Positions 28,051-41,460 of a DNA stretch of 64,000 bases are shown one piece after another (position 1 is the first letter of the stretch; each line of letters opens with the position of its first letter). The notes under the pieces are model-generated. The model had not been told where the DNA came from. It saw only the letters and a list, made by a program, of their open reading frames with translations, and did not search any database. This DNA is from Manduca sexta. Taxonomy: Eukaryota > Arthropoda > Insecta > Lepidoptera > Sphingidae. The stretch covers positions 5,960,609 through 6,024,608 of the forward strand of contig NC_051126.1 of the NCBI RefSeq assembly GCF_014839805.1, in the 5' to 3' direction. Position numbers and translations under genes: made by a program.

Positions 28051-29839
28051 TTTCTGAAACATGTTAGGTAACTGACATCGTGATGCGAGCATACTGATAA
28101 CTTTAATAAAAATAATTCGATATTATATTATTACTCGCTTTCGCAGCAGTGCAACAAAAATCCCGCTAATATGACATTATCACATAATATATTATGAATA
28201 TACCTACATATTGGTATGGAGTTCAGACATATGTACATATCTCTATGCGAATAGTACCCAATTTTCAAACGAGACATACTTTAATTTTTCATGAACGCAC
28301 AAACTTATAATGTAAAATGAAACTTGGCGTGAGTCTAATATAAATATATTAGGTAACATTGTATAGTAGATACTAGTAATAGTTATGTAACGTTTGAGTC
28401 ACAGACGTTGTTCATTGAATTTATTTCACTCTGTTCTATGTAAATCACGTGTAATCGTTTAATTGACGCGGCGTGCAGATGTATTTTGTTCGGATTTTAC
28501 TTTTGATTGATTAAAATATTGACATTAATTCTGATTAAATATTTACTCGTATTGAAACAAATGTAGACAGTTCTATATAAACAATACATCATTTATGGAA
28601 TAATTAAAGGATCAAAAATATTGAAAAATCCCTGTTCGATTAAAGGAGATCTAAATCGTCCTGAACTCAAAATTCAGCGTTGTTTAACTGTGAAAAAATC
28701 TCTACTGTAGTTACTGACGTTGAGTATCTAATAATAATTTATTAGACAATAGCATTCTCGAATACGTTAAAAGTGTTCTGAGGTACAGAGATCTACAGTG
28801 AAGAGTACGTTTAAGCAATAGTGTTAAGTCTGTCAGCCAAATGGAACGACCGTTCACGTAGGCGGTTGGCAAAAAATCACGAGCCGTAGACGCCACTGGC
28901 GCCCTCTTGTGACAGTCTATATCAAACATAGGACGCTAGTTAAGAAGTTAATTAAAAACGATGCGGTCAAATACTTTTTCCCGCTACGTAATTGGTATAT
29001 AACATATTTCGAGACGCTTGCGATCCTAAAATTTTCCATTCAAACCAATTTATCAAAACACAATGATTTTAAATCATACATCTACCTAAGGTTGTTTTTA
29101 TCCAATTTTCGATACTTTGATATTTTTTTGAGATCTAACGTGAATCGTGTTTCGGAACCAGTTCGGAAGAGACGTTGACCTAACGATCTTCCAAACGTTA
29201 ACGTTCTGTATTTTTTGTTCTGTACCTACGCCTGTTTATTCGGTCATGTTATAATGAAGCAAAAACTACAGCCAGTAAAAAGATGAATATGCTTAGGTAT
29301 TCTACAGTTATTGATCATAAAAGAAAATGCAATCAAACCATAATGTATTAAACTGCAAATTGGCACGCAAGGAAAACATGCGGGCCAATGCTGGCATTTT
29401 TGTATTCTAATGTCAAGGTGGAAAACAAAAGGGCTGACCGTGGCACCACAAGGAACAATGCCAAGTACAAGCGAATCAGCATCCTGCATGAGAATTTCTT
29501 TCGATATAGGAAAATCAAATTAATTCTGGCGCCAAAATCCGCAAACGTCTGTTCTGCGAAGGCCGTCTTGAACTTTTTGGAAGCAGTACCAAGAACATTT
29601 CAGTATGTTAAAAATAAACGTGCGGTCATTATCGGTCGGGTGGCGAACAAAACTTTTCTCGTTAATCTGTCAACCTGGGTGTGGGAAAAAGTTCAAGTTC
29701 CTATTACACGTAATGTAGATTTTTGAAAATGAACCCGTATCAAATGTTATATTTATGTGAGACATGTTATATATAATCGGCTAAGTGTGAGTTGGAGTCG
29801 TCCACTTTTATCCGAAGACTGGGTGAAATGGCCCGTATT

Positions 29840-30060
29840 GGACGAGGCTTATGGTCACCAGTGGATCAAAATATACACTGAAGATGATGATGATGAGTTC
29901 TGCACTGTTCGCTTCTGCACCCTTTTTATCTATATTCCTGTAAGAATAAAATGGACGAGGGTTATATCCACCAGTGGACTAAAATATACACTAAAGATGA
30001 TGATGTTCTGCACTGTTCGCTTCTGTACCCTTTCTATCTATATTCCTGTAAGAATAAAAA
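29840..30060 (+). repeat. Tandem duplication, 113- and 108-base units
   Basis: Unit 1 (29840-29952) and unit 2 (29953-30060) both start GGACGAGG and end near TTCCTGTAAGAATAAAA. They differ by scattered substitutions and by length in a GATGAT run. The surrounding 29380-30160 shows broken reading frames (up to 112 codons), suggesting an old transposon or pseudogene fragment, but I cannot name it. Confidence 0.8.
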
Positions 30061-32097
30061 TGACACAAAGTTTCTAAAAACACCTTTCGTTCAAAAGTTG
30101 GACAAGCCAACCACATTTGATTTGGTACATATTATTCCACTCCTAATAAACATAATGTGATATATTCACAAACTTTCATACTTGTAATATTAATAGGATA
30201 CATTGTAATTTGATTTAAAGCAGATCTTAATATCTACACGAGGAAGTACGGCTTTTCTTGGAAAGAAAATCTTGGAACATTTTTTACTTTATCATTTGCG
30301 TCATTCAGAAAAGCGTCATATAAAATCGCATTATACCTCCCAACGGTATTCCTATAAACGTGTGTGAGCTGGTCATTGGTCAAATTATAATAGCTTTGAC
30401 CATGGCTTCGCCCACGTAAGCTAAACGGGGATCCTTTCGAAAATGTATCAAAATGACTTATAAATTGTGTGCTGTATGCTGTTCTGGGTCTGTTTTATCT
30501 TTTGTCCCCACGCTTCAATAAAATCTACAGTTTAATTGTCAATTTTTCATTTTCACATGCAAGTAGTTAATAAATTTTTTATACCTGTTCAATTCAATTA
30601 AGTGGTTTTAATAAGTTTTAATTAGTGAGATTCCATAATAATGCCATCTAGCTGTGAGTAGCAAGACTATTAAATTCTCTAGCCATTTTCGCTTGGTTGA
30701 AAAACGATAGTGAGATCATGAACTGCTATTTCCGACTGACGTGTCACCAGACACGACGACTTGGCAACAGTAACCGTTTTATTTCATTGAGAACGAAGTT
30801 CAAGTGATCTAATGTCAGGTCTTTGTCAAAAATAAAAAAAACGGAAATCATACTCATATTATTAGCCGATATCTACAATATAATGGCAGACAGTCTCTGA
30901 AAGTTTATTTTTGCCTACAGGGGAATGAGAAACCAAATAGCATGGTTTTTTAAAACAACTTTAACCATATAACTGTAAATTGAAATCCTATACGACCAAA
31001 ATGAATATAATTTTATGTAAAAAGCAACGTATTCATTTTCTAGATTTTCATTATTATTAGCTAATATTGTCATTTAGTATAAGATTTGCTTAAATTTTCT
31101 AACCTCTTATTGAACCGCAAACCAAATGCCAATCATTTTCCAAGAAATTATATTAATCCCAAATTACAACATTTGGGCGTGGGTTGCTAAGAAAGACAAT
31201 AAATGCCATTATTTATACAAGTTTTTTGAAGTTGTATTACTGCTATTGATTTCTAGGTAGCAGTGAATAAAAAACTATACTGATTGTTATAAGAGGAAGA
31301 GAGATAGACACATCAATAAAGGACATAACATTAACATGAGATATAAAAATTAGACATTAGGTTTTTCCAATAGATACATGGCACTTTGATCTCTGGCATT
31401 AGAGATACATATTTACAAATCATTTGGAAGTTTCCTTCAACTGTTTGGCATTAGTAAACCAACGTACAAAATGAAGATGACAAGGCTGCTGATTATAAAG
31501 TCAGGCCATTTTTTTAATAATATCAAACTAATATTCATGACAAAAATTGTAGATATATGAATGTAAAAAAAAAACACTGAATTAATTTATTTATATAAAA
31601 TCTTTTGAGTTCCATTGTCTACGAGTCTGAAGTGCACATTGTGTTGAAGGATGAGAAAATATATTTTTTTAAATGAAGAATTTCCTTTGTGCTGTTAATT
31701 GCTAATTGACTAGAATATGTAGGTATTGAACGAGTAATGATTAGTGCCGTTTCTGAACTGAAAACGTATAATTTTTTTGACCTTAGTTTTAAATTTATTT
31801 CAAAGACAACTTCCCGGAGGTATATTCTCGTCAATTCCAATGTTACCTTCATTATTCATACTCGGTACACAACAGCCTCGATATATTCAATTCTGTCGCG
31901 ATTAGTTCTCGTTTCAAAAGCCATTAGCGCCAATGAAGCATGACTCTTAAATAGGTTAAAAATGCTATATCGACTTGAAAATATTCACATATACGCTGCT
32001 TTGGCCGTGTGTGGCGACACATGGCAAGGCGTTTTGAATATTACCCAACTGACTTCGCGATATTTGTTTCGATATTAATTTTGACAATGAATAACTT

Positions 32098-32400
32098 TTT
32101 TTTTATTGATTTAAATGACGAGAAGGTCTTGCCGATCGCCTGATGGTAAGTGATACGCCCGCCCATAAATAGTAGAAACACCATCCAACACCTTGAATTA
32201 CCAAATATTGTTTGGTATTCCACTGCGCTCGCCATTCTGAGACATGAGATGTTAAGTCTCATTATATCCAGTAGTTACATTGGCTACAATGTCCTTTAAA
32301 CCGAAACACAACAGTGACTACACACTGCTGCTTAGCAGAAATAGACATTGCGGTGGTACCTACCCAGGCGAACCCTCAGATATGAGAGACCTACCACCAG
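32098..32400. repeat. Dispersed repeat, copy 1 of 2 in the window
   Basis: About 300 bases closely similar, in the same orientation, to 46105-46419. Shared anchors are GCCCATAAATAG, CAGAAACACCATCCAACACC / TAGAAACACCATCCAACACC, CTTGAATTAC, GAGACATGAGATG, GGCTACAATGTCCTT and the end GACCTACCA(C/A)CAGTA. It has no long ORF. A SINE or the 3' end of a LINE is likely; the orientation of the parent element is unknown. Confidence 0.75.
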
Positions 32401-34769
32401 TATAACTATGATAAAACCGTAATAAACTGGGAAAATGACATGCTATGTCCAGTCTACGAGTAACGCGTCTATTGCTTTGAGTTATGCGCACCTTCCAATG
32501 ACGATGTGAAGGGAAGTTTGTTTAATGATCGGCATGTGGTATAATAATAATGGGCACATTACGCAATGTTATGAGGAAGCTATAATAGAAAAATGCGGAG
32601 CGAATTCTTTGGATTGCCTATTTTTTAATCGTTAAATACCTACATCCCGTAGTTTTTTTAGAAATCAATTTGTAGCGTGCATTCTTTTAATTCCAACCTT
32701 AATCTTACGAGACTAGATGAAATTCATCTAACGCTTTTAACGCACATTAAACAGCATTTTCGCGTGACATTTGTAATTATCATCATTAGCAGTATGGGTG
32801 TCGGAGACAATAAACTAGTGACACCTGTTTTTCTTCAACGCAAACGGCAGAGGGTGACCGATTCGGGTAACGAACTCTTTCATCACCTGCACAAGGTCGA
32901 ATTTACATGCAGATGGCGCGAAGTCCACCAATAAAACGAACACTATTAGTTATACTATACTATCATGTAAACTGTTTATAGACGTTTCTGAAATGAGGAT
33001 TAGACATCTCGGCGCCCATTTTAAAGTAAATGTTTTGAGTAGACTTCGGAATTTATATATTTTGAGGAAAATGTGTTGCGGGTGTTTTGATCATAATTAC
33101 CATGTGATAAAAAGCCTAAAAATTCGAGTACAAAAATCCTTTTTACAATGAATATACAATGATGAGTGTGATTTATACTAAAGTGCAAGAGGAAGTTTAA
33201 AATAAAGTGACAAAAAGTAAAATCTACATAATGTTTATATAGTATATTATTTTTTCTTAGTTAAATTTCTCGACACTTACTCAATACCAGACTTTCAACA
33301 GCTAATTTATTTTGACAATGTACAAGTGAAGGTTTGAAAAGAAATATACACTGAATTACGTAAAGCCACTTTCTAACACGGGTGGTTGATCAGAAATGTT
33401 TTCTAGATTTAGACTTTCAGTGCATGCACTATGTATTACATTTAATTGCAGAATAAGGAAGAACGATTTAAAAGGAAAACACACCTGACACCTATTGATT
33501 GTTATCTTATAAACAATTTGCATATTATTAAGCTCGGTTGCATTGTGATTTACGTTTACTTTATTCATTTATTAATTGTATTACAATAAAATTATTTAAC
33601 ATAAATATAGCCAACTACCTGTCTATTCCCGCCGTCCCTTACATTTTAGTCGCAAATAAAACTTTTTATTGTTTGGCAAAGATAAAAAAATTTGCAAATA
33701 TGAATTAATAAGTAGATTCAGGTTGCTTTGAAGAAGTCATAAAAAGTTACTTAAAATTTCTTATTAGGTCAATATAAAAAACAACTTTCCATACTTATTA
33801 TTGGCATAAAGGTTTAATCATTCGTTTTTTTCCAATCATAATAAAAAACGTTAATTTCTAATACAGATGGAATTATAAATAAAAAAGAACCAACATTAAA
33901 GAAGGTATTTTAAGTACTAACCGCAGATATTCTCGTGTTTCTTTTAGAATATATTTCTTTGAATCATTATTGTTTCTAACCGACCACATAAACACGTTTC
34001 TACTCACGTGACAAGCCACCAGAATATATTCACGTCTATAAATTATAATTTAGTATCTAAACGCATCCCTAGCGAAGAGGTAATAAATAATTTAATTCTA
34101 GAAGCCTTCGGAATAGTAATACATTGTTACGTCGGGGCTCTATGGCCGCACTTACCCAAGGTTCTCCTCGTAAGGCTCAGCATGTTCACGCCTTTATCGG
34201 TCATGCCCAACGGTACTAGCAGTCGTAAAATTTTGCATTAATATATAAACCAGTTAGCAATTGCTTAGCAGCTAATGTATTTGCTATTGCTTTGAGTTTG
34301 ATAAAAATATTTCAACACCCAAAAACCAATAAGGATAACGTTTTTTATTTACCTCCAAAAGATTACTCATGGCTATTTACCTTTTACCATGGATTGCGTC
34401 ATCGCCGTGTCGTCAATAAATTATGTAGAAAAATTCAACGCCAGATAATTAAAATGCAGCGAAACGAAATGGTGCAATAAATGTCGAATATAAATAATAC
34501 TGTCTTAATTTTAAGTATTCCTAATTCACTGGGGCTACAGTCTAAATATTTATCCTTGGTTTGCTCATAAACTTTTACAAGCACATACAAGTAAATCCAC
34601 ATGTGCGATAATCGCATGGCAAATAGACAGCACAGAGGAGATTTTTTATTCAAAAAATAGATTAGGCGACGTCGCGACGCGCCGCGGCGCCACTGGCAAC
34701 GTTGGCACGGGACACTGCCGCTATAGTGTTTGTTTGTGAACATCTTCGCATCTGTTTCATTAAACATCC

Positions 34770-34815
34770 GTCCGTTTCAGTATTGGACGAATTTCCTTTG
34801 CATTCGGTCCGAGTG
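34770..34815 (+). promoter_or_regulatory. Core promoter of the short Kir isoform: initiator plus DPE
   Basis: TCAGT at 34777-34781 matches the arthropod initiator with A+1 at 34779. GGTCC lies exactly at +28 to +32 (34806-34810) and fits the DPE consensus RGWYV. A CpG-rich stretch (34668-34720, GCGACGTCGCGACGCGCCGC) lies just upstream, and the short N-terminal coding exon begins 467 bases downstream with no splice needed. This TATA-less, Inr-plus-DPE arrangement supports an independent internal promoter. Confidence 0.6.
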
Positions 34816-35343
34816 GAAAGTTCATTGTGCATTGGAAGACACGCAATTTTCTTTGCGTCGTCATTACATTTTTTACTATTATATTACTATCCCTAGTGTT
34901 AATATTGGAAGGAGCTGTAAAAAATGATGTTGCGGAAGTTTGTAGTGTTGCTCTTTGATATTAAGGAAGTGTTTAGTGAATCCCTTATAAATGTTTTGTT
35001 AAAAGATCCAATTGTGACGATCTTGTAATAGTTGTGAAATTGCATTCGGAAGGAAACTAAAGTATTTTACTGTGTGATAACTTTATATTGTAAGATTTTT
35101 AAGCAGAAGCGCTGAATACGCTGGTTCCTGATCTGATACTCCAAAGAAGTTAACCAAAGACAAGTTCTGAAGTAATTTTAGTTGAATAAATAGATATAAA
35201 CGAGAAACAATACCTAAACCAAAAGTGAATTATATACTGTCTAAAATGTCGGGATTGAAAAGATGTATAAGTCAAGTATCTATGTTGATGACTGGAAAAC
35301 CTCTAAATTCATCAGAATCAGCATGGAGAGAAGAATTACAAAA
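34779..35343 (+). CDS. Kir channel, alternative short N-terminal exon (coding 35246-35343)
   Basis: Alternative first exon of the + strand Kir gene. Coding starts at ATG 35246; the nearest in-frame upstream stop is the TGA near 35183, with no ATG between. It encodes 32 codons plus 2 bases, beginning MSGLKRCISQVSMLMTGKPL, and ends in AA|GTGAGT at 35343. The phase is 2, as in the long exon, so both join 40106 in frame; here the split codon becomes Lys. The 5' leader (34779-35245) contains upstream ATGs, including a 34-codon frame opening at 34924. This route gives a 533-residue channel and replaces the 126-residue Ser/Arg-rich tail by 33 residues. Tissue- or stage-specific use of the two promoters is likely but not shown by sequence alone. 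Confidence 0.7.
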
Positions 35344-35854
35344 GTGAGTCATGAAATAATAGCTCCACACACTATAGCAGTAGCGTTCATTTCGACTTAA
35401 ATAGATTTTATATGTGGCCGAGACGCAGATAACATCCACTCAATATTTAGACTTGTAAAAATAAGATGCAATAACATTTGTAAAATAAATATTATTGTTT
35501 GTGCTCGACTTTAGAGTACCCAAGTTCACAATATTTGCGTATTGAATTAAATTACGTCATTGGGATAACCAGGTAGGATGCGTGGGGCCTCACCTCGGAC
35601 TAACATCTCCAAATATTTGGCAACAGCGAAATCGCTAATTCGTTTCTATTCGAGGATTTCTCGGAATTTTTAACTCTGGCATTAGTTAACAGATGTCACA
35701 ATACAGAATATTAAAAAAAAAACACATTGACCATGAATTTCGACTTTGCAGTCATATTTTATATTTTGTAATATCTTTAGTGAACATAAATTTACTTTAT
35801 ATGCCCATTGTTGATCCAGAAAACTAGTACGCAAGTATATGATATGTACGGGCC

Positions 35855-35975
35855 GGCACAATTGAGTCGGCTGGCGAGGGATAATAACTCTTGTCAGTCG
35901 ACACCCTATGTCATCTTGACTTCGCATACTATCAGGTGCAATCGGATCATTCTGGCGAGCCCGTATTAAAATATG
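35855..35975. repeat. Fragment of a dispersed repeat
   Basis: Shares CTTGTCAGTCGACAC with 3648-3662 and a related string with 54187. It continues with AGGTGCAATCGGATCATTCT, a pattern seen in lepidopteran SINE-like repeats. The boundaries are approximate. Confidence 0.4.
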
Positions 35976-36222
35976 TAGGCAAACATATATCTGCTGAAAA
36001 GCATTTTAATTTTAGCTTCAGGTAAACGATTGTTATCAAAAGGAATTAACTTCGTGGCAAGAAATCTACACTACAAGCAAACAAACCTACATTTCTAAAA
36101 CGATTTTGATACGTTACGGGAAACCTAATTTTGTTACGACAAATGTCCATTCATATGGCCAAATTATAAAATTAGGGTCTTTCCGTACCATGTAGTTCAG
36201 AGCTAATGGATTTTAATCCAGA

Positions 36223-36678
36223 ATGCCGTTTTATTTCTTATCTGAAGTGGTTTATCCAGCCGGCCTCTGCAATGATGTCATTCAGTACACACAAGTAGGC
36301 GGCCCTGCGTTTGAACCGTTAAATATTTTCACGCGTTGGCCATCCAAAATTACAATACAAATGGACCATTGTCGAAAATCATTTCATACGCGTTTTCAAG
36401 AAACGGAATTAAGTAGACAGGTAAGGATAAGGTTAAACGAACCTTACTCTTGCCAAATTGTGCTTCGTCAGTTCTTGAAGTTAATGTACGGCTTTGGTCT
36501 TGCAACAATTTATTTATTCAATTTGGAAATTAAGTTTGCAAGGTTGAAACAATTGAACCAAACAATGAAACTTTTAATGCACATTTTATTTATTTCATTG
36601 GAAACCTTTGGTATCAACTTGTGGAATAAACAAATCATAACATTAAACGGCATCGCAATATATTCTGTATTTCATTAA
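36223..36678 (+). other. Open frame of 151 codons inside the intron, function unknown
   Basis: An uninterrupted frame from ATG 36223 to TAA 36676-36678, unusually long for AT-rich intronic sequence. The conceptual product has mixed composition with a hydrophobic stretch near residues 112-132. I recognise no domain, promoter or splice signal. It may be chance or a transposon relic; no function is assigned. Confidence 0.15.
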
Positions 36679-39600
36679 AAACTCGAGATATGTTAAGTAT
36701 ACAAATACACCTTTAAATTGTAGAGTTTCAAATTTCACACCATGACCAGCATCTGCAATATTTAAATTTCTTCGTGAAACTACCTTCCCACAAAATTACC
36801 ATGGTGATGTATATAAATGTTTTATTAAATTATCCTGTGGCTGGTTAATTGAAGCTGCCACGCGTTTTACGTGTTGTACGGTATTTCCTTCTCAGGGATA
36901 TTTCTTGGTATATCGTCAACTTATATAATTATGTTCGTGCGTGAATTGATATTATCATTAATTGATTTCAAGCTTCAATTGTGTCGTGTACGTTCCTTAA
37001 CGCCATTTACTCGTACGATTTATATTGCGACTTGATTATTAAGTCTTAACAAATACCTCGTCTTGGTGCAGGCGCCAGTTTGCTGCATACTTTACCGTCT
37101 AGTTAAATAAATTGCGTATAAAGTTTCCACTTTCGTCTTGATATTACGAGTATTTAGTTTTGCTGTTTTATTTGCCGTCTATTCGAGAGGTTACTAATCT
37201 TTCTCGACCTCTCTAGTAGGATCAGGATGAACCGGATGAACCATACATATTTACGTATCAGTAACTTCCAGCGTTTATCGGAGTTGCCTCGCTAAGTTAC
37301 TGCATATTATATTACTTATTTCTGTTAACTTGTTTTCAAAATGTATAACTAATTGAGCAATATCCAATCTACGTTTTAAATTAAACATTAACTCGAGTAA
37401 AGAAAATGACTCACTTAAATTCCTGTTTCTTTTTGATCCCAGACCAATTAATTTTTGGGTTTCTGTATAGTATCATGGACTCTTAAGCCTACTTACTATG
37501 CAAATATAAATGAAAAAAATATTTTTACGAATATGTTCGTCTAGACACATAGCTCATAGAAAACATATAAACAACTATGGAAACGCAGTTATGATGATTA
37601 ACCTTTGTACTATCTATTTACGATCAGCTGCTATAAAACGTGATAATATATTAATCGTGATGATCCTTAACTGTGATTGATATCATTTAATAGCATCTGC
37701 ATACATGAGTTTATTATTTATACAGAAATAAATGTTTTGAGTGAACTATTCTAATATTTTAAAACTAGTTTGCTGTCCTGTGAATATAATGTTTTACCTT
37801 ATTATATAAAAATACGAGTTCTTCGATGCTATTAACTATTGTGGTTATTTGCATACCAAAACATATTTTTTTCTATATTTGACATTACTTTGGATGCTCC
37901 ATCCGTACTTGCATTTTTTAAATCACTAATTACCTAGAAATAAGATAAAATATTACACAAACGTGATTTTTGAGACGAAATTATTTTGTAAACATAGTTT
38001 TCCTTAAGTTTTACCTCATTACTATTTTACTGTTTTGTTGTAAAGACATAATTAAGGAACAAGGCTGTAAACGGTTTCTTTTAATGAGTCACTTTATAAG
38101 ACTCCTTGAACTTGCATTGTTAAAATAGCTTGTCGTTACCTTAACTAAGTACCTGAATGTATTTTTATATTCGCAGCGCGGGTATCGCTTTCTCTCTATT
38201 ATTAATACTATGATGGTCTCCCGGCTCCGCCTACACTAGCGGCCGTTTTCGAGTTATAAATTAGTTTCTTAAATTAAAAATTAAACGTGCTCTCCTCTTA
38301 GAAATAATTTTTAAAATTGGACCAGTACGGCAGATTTTCGCGATCGGATATAATAGAAACTCATCCTTAAGGACCTACAGATAAGGACCGCTACAGATTT
38401 CCATGAATAATTAATAGGGATGGGACTTGCTATGACCTCTATTTAAACTATAGATAATACACTATTTCTCTACACGACGGATGATGTAATCCATGAAAGA
38501 ATTAATTGTACGGCATATTGAAATTTGCATTTTTATTATCTTCATCGAAGAAGGATTTAAAATAGACAGTGTCTACCTACATAATATATCTATTCACCAC
38601 GTAGACATAACAAAATATGTATATAAATACATCTCGAGTATTATAAATTATGATTCTACCGCCTATACTGAAGATTTTTTTCTACGCGTGACGGCTATCC
38701 ACATTTTTATATAGATACAGGAAATTTTTAAATGTGTTATTAATAAGTGTCTACGGCATATTTTATAATGAGATTCAGTGTTGTAAAATAAATTGTGACG
38801 TTCCAATATGTTTCCGAATTAAGACGTGGTGCGATTTAATTCGTGACGTCCGAGTTAAAAAACCGAATGATATACTGCTATATCATTCACGCCAGTCTGC
38901 CACATGTAAAAACGTACAACGAGATAAAATTCGTTTCAATACAAAAAGCTTTTGCGTGATATCGCTGAGTGGTCACTCAGGTTGGTAAGTGATAGTCTGC
39001 AGTAAGTGTATAGACTGATAGGTAATCTGTTAAAAAGCCTATATTATCAGAATGGTGTTCCAGAATTTTATTAAGAGTTGTGTTTAACAAACTCGCACTC
39101 GTCTATAGCGGTAATGTAGCACATTTGAAAAAACGCTTCATCTTTTAATAAAGTTAGACAATAAAAAGATGTTTACTTCATATTTAATGGAGTTGAACAG
39201 TAAAAAATAACTTTGGAGTTGATGGTATAATAATTGTTTAGTGTTTTTTTACATTTTGTAGTCGTTTGTTTAGTCGATGAAGTGAGATGGATAATTGGAA
39301 ACAGGATTTGATTCTAAGTAAATGCAATTTATGTGTGTTGACGCAAATGTTGTTTGCTTCCCGGAGTGCTAATATCAGGTATAAAGCTTATTTCTTAGTA
39401 AACATTACAAACAAATACATTATTAAAATGTTTAAATAGATTTATGTTTATTTATTACCACTGCTACTAACATAAATCTATAGAAAAAAATCCTTTATTA
39501 ATAAATCTCATTGGGAAATTAATAATATCTAAAATATATGAAAACTTACCTTAAACATTCATGGAAAATTTTAGCTTTTTTTACCATAGAATCTGCAATA

Positions 39601-40105
39601 ATGGCTGCTTACGGGGAATTGAACAAAGAATAAAATAATAATAATATTCCAAATATATATTTTTAATAAAAGTCTTAATTTCCTTTTTCTATACTAGAAA
39701 CATTAATGAATGCAATCCAAAGATATACCCACATGTATATGAAACCCTAGTCGACGGATTCCACTTGAACATAACAAACGATTTGTACACAAAAATCGCT
39801 AATATTTAACGTATAGCCATAATTTATGTTTGCTTGATGATTTTATATTAAACATTGATGTCATGTTATTCGTTTGTAAATTAATACAAGTTGATATGTA
39901 ATTTTTTTTTTTGTTCGTTACATTCATTTAGACGCTGATATCATTGTTTAAGTTACTGTAATTCTTTAGGTAGTATTCATATGCAATGTAATTAGACGTT
40001 GTGTCTTAGCATTGTATGTATTGGTTCAAAATAACAAAATCCAGATTACTACCATTCCACAAGTTGCTATTGCATATTATAAAGAAACATTTATTTTCAT
40101 TTCAG

Positions 40106-40550
40106 ATACCGTCAAGCCCGTTACGCAGCGCGACGCGTTCGAAAGCGCGTCATCTTCAAGCACGGAGACTGCAATGTCGTCCAATGGAACGTGGCCAAGC
40201 GCAGGCGCCGATACCTTCAGGACATCTTCACCACGCTCGTGGATGCGCAGTGGCGCTGGACGCTGCTTGTGTTCGCGCTCTCCTTTATTCTCTCCTGGCT
40301 CCTCTTTGCCCTCATCTGGTGGCTCATTATCTTCACTCACGGAGACCTCACCCCTCCCGGTCCTAATGAAAACACAACATTCACCCCCTGTCTCAATAAC
40401 GTCAACTCCTTCACCGGCTGTTTCCTATTCTCCGTGGAGACCCAACACACAATTGGTTATGGATCAAGAACAACTAATGAAGAATGTCCCGAGGCTATAT
40501 TTGTTATGTGCATACAAAGTATTGTCGGAGTATTTATTCAGGCTTTCATG
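40106..40550 (+). CDS. Kir channel exon: TM1, pore loop and TM2
   Basis: Core exon of an inward-rectifier K+ channel. It begins by completing the split codon (phase 2 in) and ends at ATG|GTAAGA (phase 0 out), encoding residues 126-274 of the long isoform. In order it shows a basic cytosolic segment (KRRRRYLQDIFTTLVD, the Kir slide-helix region), TM1 (from WTLLVFALSF on), an extracellular turret, a pore helix, the selectivity filter TIGYG (241-245), and TM2. The two turret cysteines (C221, C253) correspond to the conserved Kir disulphide. A glycosylation sequon NTT lies at 215. The TM2 position equivalent to Kir2.1 Asp172, which controls rectification strength, is Gln (Q271). The channel sits in the plasma membrane as a tetramer and conducts K+ preferentially inward. 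It is closest to the insect Irk1/Irk2 (mosquito Kir2) group; I cannot choose the exact orthologue. Confidence 0.95.
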
Positions 40551-41460
40551 GTAAGACCTATTTTTATATGGCATGTTACAGTGTCGTTTTTATGTGTGTA
40601 GTTATTTATCTGTTATACGTAGGTTCTTTTGTGACGAAGCTACATTTCTTGCTGTGATTATTAATAACCGCAAATAAAAACAGTTCATATTTGAAACTAA
40701 TAGGTTATACAATTATGCAATTTGAACAAATTGATGTATGTTTCTTTAGCGTCAAATTAACTTTTTATAGCCCATAAAACATGATGGAAATTAGTAAATG
40801 AAAGAGCGTTTGAATAATATTTTTCAAACATTAAACATATATTTTCAAGTACACAGTTTGATACCTTGTTCAATTAAGAGGCCCAAAAAATTTGTTCAAA
40901 GGTTAGAGACGTATTTAGATACGGTAGCTGTGCCTAATGGTCTGTTTATTGTCCATCATTTCTCTGCCATTAAAACGCTATAGAGTATTACCCTTGGCCT
41001 CTTTAAAAGTAACTACCCGTATCGACTTAAATGCTGCAATATGATATTGTTAAAAGACAATACACATATTTCACGTTTAGCGGGTTATATTGATACGTAA
41101 CTCTCAAAAAACCTTCCTGCTTCAAAGCTAATATGATAATTTAATATGAAAATACATTTGGAAGGTAGCCAAATGTATTAACGTAACGTACTATACGGTC
41201 CAGCCAGATGTTCTCCGAAAAATAATTGCGAAGCAAATGATGCCACTCCATGGTTTAATCATTCTTTTTTTGCAAATAAAACGCAATCACGTGAATCGTC
41301 TAAACATGTAAATTTTATATGGTGGAAGAAAATAAACGAAACGATAATTGAGTGTAAGGATGAATGAAAGTTTTTTAAGATTAATATTTCATTTGCAGTA
41401 TTTTTTTCTGGATATAACCTAAGCATATTAGTTAGTACAAGATAAATTCTTAACTTTTAG

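Larger units (their letters stand above)
21398..34778 (+). other. Intronic DNA between the two alternative N-terminal exons
   Basis: AT-rich DNA downstream of the long N-terminal exon. It includes a 19/18-base stem-loop (23252-23300), a Helitron-like copy (27595-27805), a GC-richer repeat-like stretch (27838-28050), a 113-base tandem duplication (29840-30060) and a dispersed repeat (32098-32400). Reading frames of 60-112 codons here lack domain motifs or paired splice sites. I see no convincing exon. Confidence 0.6.
35344..40105 (+). other. Intron before the channel core, about 4.8 kb
   Basis: AT-rich. It contains a repeat fragment with CTTGTCAGTCGACACC (about 35855-35975) and an unexplained 151-codon frame (36223-36678). 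Near 38231-38250 a CACTAGCGGCCG string resembles eroded ends of common lepidopteran repeats. The intron ends in TTTTCATTTCAG at 40105. Confidence 0.65.

Noticed and set aside
40012..40554. A 180-codon and a 116-codon + strand frame over the channel core exon
   Set aside because: They overlap the Kir frame in other phases, yield Ser/Pro/Arg-rich sequence with no motif, and begin inside the intron. The true frame carries TIGYG and the full Kir pattern.
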